This document shows, in pieces, positions 7,986-15,174 of a DNA stretch of 21,561 nucleotides. Made by a program: the position numbers and the translations under genes. The notes beneath the pieces are model-generated. The model searched no databases. It was given only the letters and a program-made list of their open reading frames with translations, and was not told the DNA's origin. Numbering within the stretch: the first letter of the stretch is position 1; every line of letters begins with the position of its first letter. The DNA is from G039029935 sp039029935 (lineage in GTDB: Bacteria; Chloroflexota; Anaerolineae; Caldilineales; Caldilineaceae): the NCBI GenBank assembly GCA_039029935.1, contig JBCCFC010000048.1, positions 1 to 21,561 of the forward strand. The letters run 5' to 3'.

Positions 7986-9263
7986 ATGCTGACACCAGCA
8001 CCAACCGCAGGCAATACACAATGGTTTACCGAAGCACGGTTTGGCATGTTTATCCACTGGGGGCTATATGCACTGCCAGCCCGTCATGAGTGGATCAAGA
8101 ATCGTGAAGAAATTTCGGATGAGGACTACCAAAAGTACTTTGACCACTTCAACCCAGACCTCTACAACCCGGCAGAATGGGCGCGCATGGCAAAAGATGC
8201 AGGCATGAAGTACATGGTCATCACGACCAAGCACCACGACGGCTTCTGTCTGTGGGATAGCCAGTTGACCGACTACAAAGTCACCAATACGCCCTATGGC
8301 AAGGACTTGATTGGGCCAATGGTTGAGGCGTTTCGCGCAGCGGGGCTGGGTATTGGCTTCTACCACTCCATCATCGACTGGCATCACCCAGAATTTCCCA
8401 TTGACGGCATCCACTCGCAACGCAACAACCCCGATGCCATCGAAATCAACAAGGGACGTGATATCACCAAGTATGCTGAATATCTGCATGGACAGACCCG
8501 TGAGCTGTTGACACAGTTTGGCAAGATTGACATCATGTGGTTTGATTTCTCCTATCCAGGACGCGAGTACAAAGGGCTACCGGGCAAGGGGCGTGAAGAT
8601 TGGCAGAGCGAAACGCTGATGAAGATGGTGCGTGAATTGCAGCCAGGCATCATGGTCAACAACCGACTTGACCTGCCCGCTGAAAATGTCGATGTACATA
8701 CACCAGAGCAATACCAACCACGTGAATGGATTCATATTGACGGTCAACCCGTTGTGTGGGAAGCCTGTCAGACCTTTAGCGGTTCATGGGGCTATCACCG
8801 TGATGAATCATCGTGGAAAAGCCCAGCGCAACTTGTCGAGATGTTGATTAACTGTGTGGCGACTGGGGGCAACCTTCTGATGAATGTCGGTCCAACAGGA
8901 CGGGGCCTCTTTGATGAACGCGCTGAGGATGCGTTGGATGTCTACGCCAAGTGGATGCGTCTGCATGCGCGCTCCATCTATGGTTGCACCCAAAGCGAAT
9001 ACACCGCACCATCGGGCTGTCGTTTCACCCAAAACGGCAATATGCTCTATTTGCACATCTTCAACTGGCCGTTCAAACACATCTATCTGGATGGACTCAA
9101 GGACAAAGTGGAATACGCCCAGTTGCTCAATGACGCCAGCGAGGTACGCTTCTCGCAGCCACGCCTAGCAATGACCGATGAAACGGAATCATTGGTATTG
9201 GAATTGCCTGTGCAAAAACCGAATGTGGTTGTGCCAGTGGTCGAGTTATTTTTGAAGAGTTGA
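7986..9263 (+). CDS. Alpha-L-fucosidase, GH29, cytoplasmic
   Basis: 425 residues from ATG 7986, preceded by AAAGGAGAG; the open frame upstream runs back into the hairpin repeats and is not credible coding. GH29 enzymes remove L-fucose from fucosylated glycans by a retaining mechanism. Family features visible: RFGMFIHWG with H24, KHHDGFCLW with H83/H84, and DIMWFDF, whose D187 sits where the GH29 nucleophile lies. WEACQTFSGSWGY and LLMNVGPTGRG follow, as expected. There is no signal peptide, so it probably acts on imported oligosaccharides. The general acid cannot be assigned by eye. The final codons and stop (TTGAAGAGTTGA) are the first units of the octad repeat that follows. Confidence 0.93.
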   Translation: MLTPAPTAGNTQWFTEARFGMFIHWGLYALPARHEWIKNREEISDEDYQKYFDHFNPDLYNPAEWARMAKDAGMKYMVITTKHHDGFCLWDSQLTDYKVTNTPYGKDLIGPMVEAFRAAGLGIGFYHSIIDWHHPEFPIDGIHSQRNNPDAIEINKGRDITKYAEYLHGQTRELLTQFGKIDIMWFDFSYPGREYKGLPGKGREDWQSETLMKMVRELQPGIMVNNRLDLPAENVDVHTPEQYQPREWIHIDGQPVVWEACQTFSGSWGYHRDESSWKSPAQLVEMLINCVATGGNLLMNVGPTGRGLFDERAEDALDVYAKWMRLHARSIYGCTQSEYTAPSGCRFTQNGNMLYLHIFNWPFKHIYLDGLKDKVEYAQLLNDASEVRFSQPRLAMTDETESLVLELPVQKPNVVVPVVELFLKS

Positions 9264-9404
9264 AGGGTTGAAGGGTTGAAGGGTTGAAGGGTTGAAAGGT
9301 TGAAGAGTTGAAGAGACTATTTGAACATTATCAGCCCGATACTCAGCTAGAGTGCCTTATGACTTTCTTTTACCTTCAACTTTTCAACCTTTCAATTCTT
9401 CAAC
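9252..9404. repeat. Octad repeat array with inverted counterpart
   Basis: Eight consecutive 8-bp units of the form TTGAA(G/A)(G/A)G run from 9252 to 9315, starting inside the fucosidase stop region. Four inverted units (CCTTCAAC, TTTTCAAC, CTTTCAAT, TCTTCAAC) occupy 9373-9404. Together they can form a stem of about 30 bp around a 57-base loop, ending just before the RBS of the next gene. Confidence 0.85.
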
Positions 9405-9419
9405 TAAAAGGAGCTTATT

Positions 9420-10472
9420 TTGAGTCAAAAATCAATTATCGACTGCGATATCCACAACGAGCTTCCAGGGATTTCATCGCTCTTCCCCTATCTCGACGAT
9501 CACTGGGTCGATTATATCCGTGAATCAGACTTTCGCGGGTCGGGGGCCAATGACTATCCGATCAATGCACCGACGACGGCGCGACCCGGAAGTAGACCTG
9601 CGGATGGTTCACGTCCCGGCACAAGTCTACAATTGGTGCAGGAGCAGGTGTTGGACCATTGGGAGACAGAGGTTGGCATTCTCAGTTGTGCCTATTGGGT
9701 ACAGAGCATTCCCAGTGATGATATTTCGGTTGCCCTTGCTAGTGCTACTAACCAGTGGCAAATTGACAACTGGCTGGAGCCGGAGCCAAGGTTACGTGGC
9801 TCGTTGGTGGTCCCCAGCCAACTACCCAACCGTGCCGCCATCGAGATTGAACGAATGGGCGATCATCCATCGTTTGTACAAGTCATGTTGCCTATCCGTT
9901 CATCCATTCCCTATGGCAAACGCTTTTATGACCCGCTCTATGAGGCCGCTGTCAAACACGATCTGGTCATCGGCCTACACTATGGTGGCGCGGGCGGACA
10001 TGCACCGACACCCGTTGGCTGGCCCTCAACCTATCTGGAAGAACATGGCAATATGGCACAGGTCTTCCAATCGCAGGTCATCAGCATGATCAGTGAGGGT
10101 GTCTTTAGCCGCTTCCCCACTTTGCGTGTTGCCTTGCTTGAAAGCGGGTTCACGTGGATGCCATCGCTGATGTGGCGCATCGACAAGGAGTGGAAAGGGC
10201 TACGCACCAACACACCTTGGGTGACACGTGCGCCGTCTGACTACATGCGCGACCACTTCCGGCTCTCTGTGCAGCCCGTCAGCACACCACCGACACAGGA
10301 CTATCTGTTCCAAACCATCGAGCAAATGGAGTCCGAAGAAATGCTCATGTTTGCCACCGACTACCCGCACTGGCACTATGACACCGACGAAGAGGCGTGG
10401 CCGCTGACCTTGCCGGAGCCACTGAACAGCAATATCTGGTCGGAGAGCGCGCGGGCGTGGTATCGACTGTAA
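9420..10472 (+). CDS. Amidohydrolase-2 (COG2159) family protein, copy 1
   Basis: 350 residues starting at TTG 9420, with AAAAGGAG about 8 bases upstream. This is a metal-dependent TIM-barrel hydrolase/decarboxylase of the PF04909 group, which includes ACMSD-type decarboxylases and lactonases. The N-terminal metal motif appears as DCDIHN (8-13), a mid-barrel histidine as GLHYGG (H187), and the C-terminal Asp in FATDYPHW (D314). Its paralogue follows 88 bases later with the same order of motifs. No signal peptide, so cytoplasmic. The substrate is not deducible; the fucosidase upstream makes a sugar lactone one option, but this form is longer than typical fuconolactonases. Confidence 0.85.
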   Translation: MSQKSIIDCDIHNELPGISSLFPYLDDHWVDYIRESDFRGSGANDYPINAPTTARPGSRPADGSRPGTSLQLVQEQVLDHWETEVGILSCAYWVQSIPSDDISVALASATNQWQIDNWLEPEPRLRGSLVVPSQLPNRAAIEIERMGDHPSFVQVMLPIRSSIPYGKRFYDPLYEAAVKHDLVIGLHYGGAGGHAPTPVGWPSTYLEEHGNMAQVFQSQVISMISEGVFSRFPTLRVALLESGFTWMPSLMWRIDKEWKGLRTNTPWVTRAPSDYMRDHFRLSVQPVSTPPTQDYLFQTIEQMESEEMLMFATDYPHWHYDTDEEAWPLTLPEPLNSNIWSESARAWYRL

Positions 10473-10538
10473 AATAGTTAATAGTTGATAGTTGATAGTT
10501 AAGAATGAAAAACTATTAACTATCAACTATTAACTATT
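10473..10538. repeat. Heptad inverted repeat between the two hydrolase genes
   Basis: Right after the stop codon, heptads of the TTAATAG/TTGATAG type (10473-10500) face their inverse (10511-10538). They form a 28-bp stem with a single mismatch and a 10-base loop. It contains no long U-run and ends 9 bases before the next RBS region, so both hydrolase genes may still be cotranscribed through it. Confidence 0.9.
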
Positions 10539-10560
10539 AATTGACACAAGGAGTTTAACT

Positions 10561-11688
10561 ATGTTTATAGAAGGTGGTGCGGCGGAACAGGTCGCTGAAG
10601 CAGATGTGAAATCGAAGCCACAGGATACAGCCATTATTGATTGCGATATTCATAATTATGATGCCTATGGGCAGAAAGAGTTTAATGACATTATCGTTCG
10701 CTATTTGCCGCAGAAATGGCAGCGACATCATGAGTTGTTTGGGCGGCGGGGATATACCACTGGACATTATCCACGTGCGCAACGCAATGCTGCCCGTGCC
10801 GATGCATGGCCGCCCAGTGGGATGCCACCTGGCCTTGACTTTGAATTTACACAGGAGCAGTTGCTCGATACATGGGATATGGATTATGGCATTCTGAATC
10901 CGTTGACGCCCGCAGGATCGATGCTAAATGCGGGCTATGGGGCGGGCATTGCCAGCGCGATCAACGAGTATGAGATTGTTGAGTGGGTCGAGCGGGACTC
11001 ACGTCTGCGTTCATCACTGGTCGTCAACTACGAGGAGGCAGACCTTGCCGTTGAGGAGATTCATCGTGTTGGCGACCATAAGGGCTTTGTCCAGGTGCTG
11101 CTGCTGGCGCGTACACGTGAACCATTGGGACGCCGCAAATATTGGCCCATCTACGAAGCGGCTCTCGAACACAACCTACCCATCGGCATTCACTTTGGCG
11201 GCTCAGTCGGCAATGCAATCACAGGTGGTGGCTGGCCGTCCTATTACATCGAGGATCACGGTGGCATGTCACAGTCATTCCAAGCACAGGTTGCCAGCTT
11301 TGTCTGTGAAGGTGTCTTTGAGCATTTTCCTGAACTGCGTGTAGTCATCATCGAGGGTGGCTTTTCATGGTTGCCATCGCTCATGTGGCGGCTCGACCAA
11401 AGCTGGAGCCGTCTGCGTGAGGAAGTGCCTTATCTGCGCCGCACACCGTCCGAGTATATCCGCGACCACTTCTGGTTGACAACGCAGCCAATGGAAGAGC
11501 CACGTCAACCACGCCATTTTCATCAACTAATGGAGCAGATGAATGGTGGTGAACGACTGATGTTTGCCACAGACTATCCGCATTGGGATTTTGACTCGCC
11601 GCATAGAGCTGTGCCGCTTAATCTACCGGGACAGATGCGCCGCAATATTATGGCAGAAAATGCGCGTACACTTTATGGACTGGCTTAG
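10561..11688 (+). CDS. Amidohydrolase-2 (COG2159) family protein, copy 2
   Basis: 375 residues from ATG 10561, with AAGGAG 8 bases upstream. Paralogue of the preceding gene: DCDIHN (27-32), GIHFGG (H211) and FATDYPHW (D338) recur. The stretches around GFVQV, EDHGGMSQSFQAQV and WLPSLMWR can be aligned with the neighbour. The N-terminus is ~19 residues longer. The pair may act as heteromer subunits or on successive substrates; both keep the visible metal-site motifs, so neither looks dead. Substrate unknown. Confidence 0.86.
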   Translation: MFIEGGAAEQVAEADVKSKPQDTAIIDCDIHNYDAYGQKEFNDIIVRYLPQKWQRHHELFGRRGYTTGHYPRAQRNAARADAWPPSGMPPGLDFEFTQEQLLDTWDMDYGILNPLTPAGSMLNAGYGAGIASAINEYEIVEWVERDSRLRSSLVVNYEEADLAVEEIHRVGDHKGFVQVLLLARTREPLGRRKYWPIYEAALEHNLPIGIHFGGSVGNAITGGGWPSYYIEDHGGMSQSFQAQVASFVCEGVFEHFPELRVVIIEGGFSWLPSLMWRLDQSWSRLREEVPYLRRTPSEYIRDHFWLTTQPMEEPRQPRHFHQLMEQMNGGERLMFATDYPHWDFDSPHRAVPLNLPGQMRRNIMAENARTLYGLA

Positions 11689-11713
11689 TAAGGTGTGGTG
11701 TTGTGGTAATATA

Positions 11714-11776
11714 ACTTGCAACCTGCAACCTGCAAGTTGCAGGTTGCAACCTGCAACTTGCAACCTGCAACTTGAC
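11714..11776. repeat. Nine ACCTGCA/ACTTGCA heptads
   Basis: Nine consecutive 7-bp units (variants of ACYTGCA, two of them inverted as AGTTGCA and GGTTGCA). Units 11717-11729 (TGCAACCTGCAAC) and 11736-11748 (GTTGCAGGTTGCA) form a perfect 13-bp stem with a 6-base loop. It follows the second hydrolase gene and may end its transcript. Confidence 0.85.
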
Positions 11777-11793
11777 GTAACCGTTCAGCCCCC

Positions 11794-11833
11794 TGAGCTT
11801 GTCGAAGGGGGGCACTCAGCTTCGACAAGCTCA
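11794..11833. repeat. REP-like TGAGCTTGTCGAAG inverted pair
   Basis: TGAGCTTGTCGAAG (11794-11807) and CTTCGACAAGCTCA (11820-11833) are perfect 14-base inverted copies around 12 bases. To my knowledge this sequence is a widespread extragenic palindrome in many bacterial phyla; I cannot count genome copies here. Confidence 0.75.
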
Positions 11834-11879
11834 ACCGACGGGAGAGGTGAACGCTTACAACTTGACATAGGAGAAGAGG

Positions 11880-12119
11880 GTGGCAGAAAATAGCGGTAAA
11901 GAAAACCTGAATAATTGGTTGTGGAAAGCACCACTGGGATTGACGATTATCGGATTGGGTGCGAGTCTGCTGGGTGAAAGTATCATTGCCAAAGCAAAGA
12001 ACAAGCCAGCGTATAATTGGTTTCTGGCTGGAACAATCAGCCTAATTGTCTTCAACGCGGGTATCTCGCTTTTTGGTGATGCCGTGAAAGAGCGGGCATT
12101 GTATGAGGCAAGAAAGTAA
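11880..12119 (+). CDS. Small two-helix membrane protein
   Basis: 79 residues, starting at GTG 11880 with AGGAGAAGAG about 4-10 bases upstream. Two hydrophobic segments are visible: about 14-36 (APLGLTIIGLGASLLGESII) and 47-66 (FLAGTISLIVFNAGISLFGD), joined by a lysine-rich loop, with a charged C-tail. A hairpin topology with both ends in the cytoplasm is likely. The family was not recognised. It stands alone, separated by repeats from the hydrolase gene and convergent with the sulfurtransferase gene. Confidence 0.7.
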   Translation: MAENSGKENLNNWLWKAPLGLTIIGLGASLLGESIIAKAKNKPAYNWFLAGTISLIVFNAGISLFGDAVKERALYEARK

Positions 12120-12130
12120 ACTTACTTTTA

Positions 12131-12203
12131 AAGCGGATACGGAAGAAAACGGATAAGGCCGCTGTCTAATTTTTAAATGTCCGCATTCCTCCGTATCCGT
12201 TTT
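12131..12203. terminator. Bidirectional hairpin between convergent genes
   Basis: CGGATACGG (12134-12142) pairs with CCGTATCCG (12191-12199), extended by flanking A and T runs; TTTTTT follows on the plus strand. An alternative perfect 10-bp pairing exists: AAAACGGATA (12146-12155) with TATCCGTTTT (12194-12203). It lies between the small membrane gene and the convergent sulfurtransferase gene and could serve both. Confidence 0.6.
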
Positions 12204-12207
12204 TTAT

Positions 12208-13032
12208 TCACGCTGATACGACAGGCATCTTATCTGTTGTCCACTGTGACATAGAACCATCGTATACAGCTACATTTTCCTTGCCCAATAAGGTCAAGAT
12301 AAATGCTGAACTGCTGGCCGCAATGCCGCCGCCACAGTAGGTGATCACACGGTCACGGTCCATCGCCCCTGTCTGTGTAAAGGCGTCACGCAGCGCATCT
12401 GGTGATTGGTATGCACCTGTTTCGCGATCCAACATGCTGACGGCAGACAGATTGACGCTTTGAGGAATATGTCCACCATTGAAGACTTTGCTCGGCAGCG
12501 CATTGAGCAGGCAACTTGCCCCTGCTTCGGATGCCGCAACCACTTCTTCTTTACTGGCGATGAGGTCTGGGCGTGGTGTTGCCACAAAATTACCCGCCGC
12601 TTGTTCTGTGACTTCGCTGGATGTCGGTCGCTCTTCTAGTTGCCATTTCTTCCAGCCACCGTTGAGGACTGCCGCGTTGTCAAAGCCATTGGCACGCAAC
12701 ATCCACCACACTCGTGCCGCCCACATACTGAAAGCAGCATCATACAGCACCACCCGTGTCTCATCGCTGATGCCATAGCTGGACATGACCGCCGAAAATT
12801 GCTCTGGGTTGGGCATCATAAATGAATACGGGGACTCTTTATCCGACAAACCGCCCAGCATATCGGCAAAACCACTGCCTGGAATGTGGCTCTCTGCCCA
12901 TGTATCATGACCACTCTTTGGGCCTTCGGGTGTCAGAAAAACAGTGCAGTCCAGAACGACGAGGTTGGCATCGTCCAGATTTTCGGCCAACCAGCTAGTT
13001 TCGACCAGATGTGGTGAGTTGAATTGTGACAT
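12208..13032 (-). CDS. sseA: Tandem-rhodanese sulfurtransferase, SseA-like
   Basis: 274 residues from the ATG at 13032, chosen for AAGGAG 8 bases upstream; an in-frame ATG 36 bases further out lacks one. Such enzymes transfer sulfur from 3-mercaptopyruvate or thiosulfate to an acceptor. Two rhodanese domains are visible. The N-terminal one (LVVLDCTVFL, then HIPGSGFAD, then VVLYDAAFSMWAARVWWML) is non-catalytic. The C-terminal one carries the catalytic cysteine C233 in YCGGGIAAS. That loop is closer to the CG(S/T)G(V/I)(T/A) of mercaptopyruvate sulfurtransferases than to the CRxGxR of thiosulfate sulfurtransferases. Length is normal. Divergent from the aminotransferase gene. Confidence 0.9.
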   Translation of the reverse strand: MSQFNSPHLVETSWLAENLDDANLVVLDCTVFLTPEGPKSGHDTWAESHIPGSGFADMLGGLSDKESPYSFMMPNPEQFSAVMSSYGISDETRVVLYDAAFSMWAARVWWMLRANGFDNAAVLNGGWKKWQLEERPTSSEVTEQAAGNFVATPRPDLIASKEEVVAASEAGASCLLNALPSKVFNGGHIPQSVNLSAVSMLDRETGAYQSPDALRDAFTQTGAMDRDRVITYCGGGIAASSSAFILTLLGKENVAVYDGSMSQWTTDKMPVVSA

Positions 13033-13134
13033 GAATTGATCTCCTTCACTACTTTTTGTTGTTGTCATATGTTCATAGTGCCACAGTGATGTGACTGTTC
13101 TACTTAGCCTATCACATTCATATCAAAATCCACA

Positions 13135-13163
13135 TTTTCAGATAACCACAGTCAAGGTATAAT
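13135..13163 (+). promoter_or_regulatory. Candidate ilvE promoter
   Basis: TTTTCA (13135-13140) and a perfect TATAAT (13158-13163) are 17 bases apart, in the gap between two divergent genes. Transcription would begin near 13170, about 55 bases before the start codon. Confidence 0.5.
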
Positions 13164-13180
13164 AGCCTAAATCAATCTAG

Positions 13181-13200
13181 TGTAGGGGGATACCCCTGCA
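13181..13200 (+). promoter_or_regulatory. Hairpin in the ilvE leader
   Basis: TGTAGGGG (13181-13188) and CCCCTGCA (13193-13200) form an 8-bp stem (one G-T pair) with a GATA loop, about 10 bases upstream of the AAAGGAG ribosome-binding site. It could be a translational control hairpin or an operator; no leader peptide rich in branched-chain residues is visible, so classical attenuation is not supported. Confidence 0.45.
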
Positions 13201-13224
13201 GCACAAACAAAGGAGCCAAATACC

Positions 13225-14145
13225 ATGCCCATGCAGGCAGATTATATTTGGATGAATGGAGAAGTCATTCCCTGGGCAGACGCCACTGTGCATGTCTTCA
13301 CACACGCACTGCACTATGGTAGCAGTGCGTTTGAGGGTATCCGTGCCTATGAAATCAACGGCGCACCCGCTATCTTTCGCGGAGAAGAACACTACGAGCG
13401 TTTGCTCTTTAGCTGTAAAGTCGCACGAATGCCATCACCCTACAGCGTCGATGAATTTATGCAGGCTACCAACGATGTGCTAAAAGCCAATGCACACAAG
13501 AGTGCCTATGTGCGCCCCCTAGTTTTCCGAGGTCATGGCACACTTGGTGTGGATGGCCGTGGTTGTCCGGTCGAAGTCATTGTCGCCTCAGTCCCTTGGG
13601 GTACATTTATGGGTGAAGAAGCGTTGATCAATGGTATTGACGTGCAGATAAGCACTTGGCGACGCATTGCACCAAGCACATTGAACGCGCTGGCAAAGAT
13701 TGGCGGTCAATATGTCAACAGCCAAAATATTGTCATGGAAGCGAATGATAATGGGATGAGCGAAGGGATTGCACTGGATGTCAATGGATATGTGAGTGAG
13801 GGGGGCGGTGAGAACATCTTTGTCATTCACAAAGAGACCATCTATACACCACCGCTGGGCAGCAGCATCTTGGGCGGCATCACACGCAACTGCGCTATCA
13901 CCATCGCTGAGGACTTGGGCTATCCCGTCAAAGAGATGACCATCCCGCGCGAGATGCTGTACATGGCCGACGAAATCTTCTGCACAGGCACAGCCGTTGA
14001 AATCACACCCATCCGCTCGGTGGACCGTATGGAAGTGGGTAGCGGTCGTCGCGGTCCTGTCACCGAAGCCATTCAGGATCAATTCTTTGGCATCATCCGA
14101 GGTGAGTATGAGGATAAGTGGCATTGGTTTACGCCTGTTGAGTAG
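13225..14145 (+). CDS. ilvE: Branched-chain amino acid aminotransferase
   Basis: 306 residues from ATG 13225, with AAAGGAG 8 bases upstream. A fold-type IV PLP enzyme that makes or degrades Leu, Ile and Val using glutamate/2-oxoglutarate. Visible family features: HALHYGSSAFEGIRAY near the N-terminus, catalytic lysine K158 in ALAKIGGQYVNS, SEGGGENIF near 190, GITRN in the PLP-phosphate region, and EIFCTGTAVEI near the C-terminus. Length matches the family. No other branched-chain biosynthesis genes are adjacent, so it is a stand-alone copy. Confidence 0.94.
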   Translation: MPMQADYIWMNGEVIPWADATVHVFTHALHYGSSAFEGIRAYEINGAPAIFRGEEHYERLLFSCKVARMPSPYSVDEFMQATNDVLKANAHKSAYVRPLVFRGHGTLGVDGRGCPVEVIVASVPWGTFMGEEALINGIDVQISTWRRIAPSTLNALAKIGGQYVNSQNIVMEANDNGMSEGIALDVNGYVSEGGGENIFVIHKETIYTPPLGSSILGGITRNCAITIAEDLGYPVKEMTIPREMLYMADEIFCTGTAVEITPIRSVDRMEVGSGRRGPVTEAIQDQFFGIIRGEYEDKWHWFTPVE

Positions 14146-14207
14146 TACTGTGTAAACTAAGTTTTGAGACAAGAAGATTGGACCAATTTCACGTGCTGGA
14201 GACTCTC

Positions 14208-15026
14208 ATGGCAACAATCTCTGATATTCAAGAGTTAATTCGTCAAGGCGACCCTACGACCATTGACCTCTTGCGATATATGAATGCATCGGGGCGGCTT
14301 TATTATGACACCAACCCTATCCAAAAAACATCAACGCGCAATCTAAACTTGGCAAAAGTCGCCGATTATTTTGAGCGATATGGTATGGATTTTGAAGATG
14401 AAAGCGAAGAAGCCAGAGGACGGCTACTTATCAACTCAGAAATTCTCAGTGAAGACGGAGAAGTCACCGTTGCTGGAATGCTTGTCTTTGGGCTAAACCC
14501 TAGCCGCTGGCTCCATCAATCGGGCATCCGCTTTGCACATGTCAACCGAACGCATATTGCCGACGACCTCATTGATCTTCGCTCGATTGAGGGGACGCTC
14601 GACTATCAGATAGACACAGGTGTCGCCCTCATCAAAAGCAACTGGCCTGTGGCCGTCAAACTCAACGGCACACGCATGGAAGACACAACCTTCAGCTATG
14701 CGGACCGGGTGCTGCGTGAGCTACTGGTCAATGCCTGTGTGCATCGAAACTATGCCCTTCAATCGCAAATACGCGTTTTTCTTTTCAACGACCGGCTCGA
14801 ATTTCGCAGCCCAGGACGCCTACCCAATTCGATTAACGTGGAAAAACTCAAAGTGGGTGTGTCCCATTCAGTCAACCCAATTCTTGTGCGCTTTATGAAC
14901 AATCTACGCTATATTGAACGCATTGGCCGGGGGCTACCAATGGTCTATCAAGAGGCTACCCGCAATGGCAAGCAGGTCGAGTTTAAAGAAGTTGGTGAGG
15001 AATTCTGGGTCACGTTGGAACGTTAA
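14208..15026 (+). CDS. GHKL-ATPase-fold (HATPase_c_4) protein lacking AlbA domain
   Basis: 272 residues from ATG 14208, preceded by CTGGAG 7 bases away; TTG 14178 is an alternative start adding 10 residues. The C-terminal half matches the ATP-binding module found in AlbA_2/'RecG-like' transcriptional regulators: N-box ELLVNACVHRNY (about 168-179), RSPGRLP (about 194-200) and RIGRGLPMV (about 241-249). The N-terminal part (about 15-60) looks like the linker that usually follows an AlbA_2 domain, but that domain itself is absent. There is no stop or frameshift to suggest recent truncation. It could be a stand-alone regulatory protein or the surviving 3' part of a longer gene. Function inferred as regulatory only from the family. 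Confidence 0.75.
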   Translation: MATISDIQELIRQGDPTTIDLLRYMNASGRLYYDTNPIQKTSTRNLNLAKVADYFERYGMDFEDESEEARGRLLINSEILSEDGEVTVAGMLVFGLNPSRWLHQSGIRFAHVNRTHIADDLIDLRSIEGTLDYQIDTGVALIKSNWPVAVKLNGTRMEDTTFSYADRVLRELLVNACVHRNYALQSQIRVFLFNDRLEFRSPGRLPNSINVEKLKVGVSHSVNPILVRFMNNLRYIERIGRGLPMVYQEATRNGKQVEFKEVGEEFWVTLER

Positions 15027-15032
15027 TGATTC

Positions 15033-15174
15033 CTTAGGCTAATCCACAAAATAAATTACCCATCGAAACGCGGAGTTAGCAATCTCTATTGCGGGTCGTA
15101 CACGAGAACACCGGCATTAGAGAATGCCTAACTCCGCGAGCATGTGGGTAATTTATTTTGTGGAACGGCCTTAG
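15033..15174. mobile_element. Palindromic MITE-like element, copy A
   Basis: 142 bp between convergent genes. Outer arms: TTAGGCTAATCCACAAAATA (from 15034) and the inverse ending GTGGAACGGCCTTAG; the core CCACAAAATAAATTACCCA is perfectly inverted. Inside, CGCGGAGTTAG pairs with CTAACTCCGCG. A variable stem follows (15081-15087 with 15121-15125), then a 33-base apex (15088-15120). The same element in opposite orientation lies at 20922-21088. It encodes no protein. Its right end supplies the TAA stop of the serpin gene, and its left end begins 6 bases after the preceding stop codon, so it may also act as a terminator for both genes. Confidence 0.88.

Noticed and set aside
13588..14172. Minus-strand frame opposite ilvE
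   Set aside because: Antisense shadow of a fully conserved aminotransferase gene.
15033..15174. Simple intrinsic terminator only
   Set aside because: The second, inverted copy at 20922-21088 with long matching arms shows it is a repeated element, although it may also terminate transcription.
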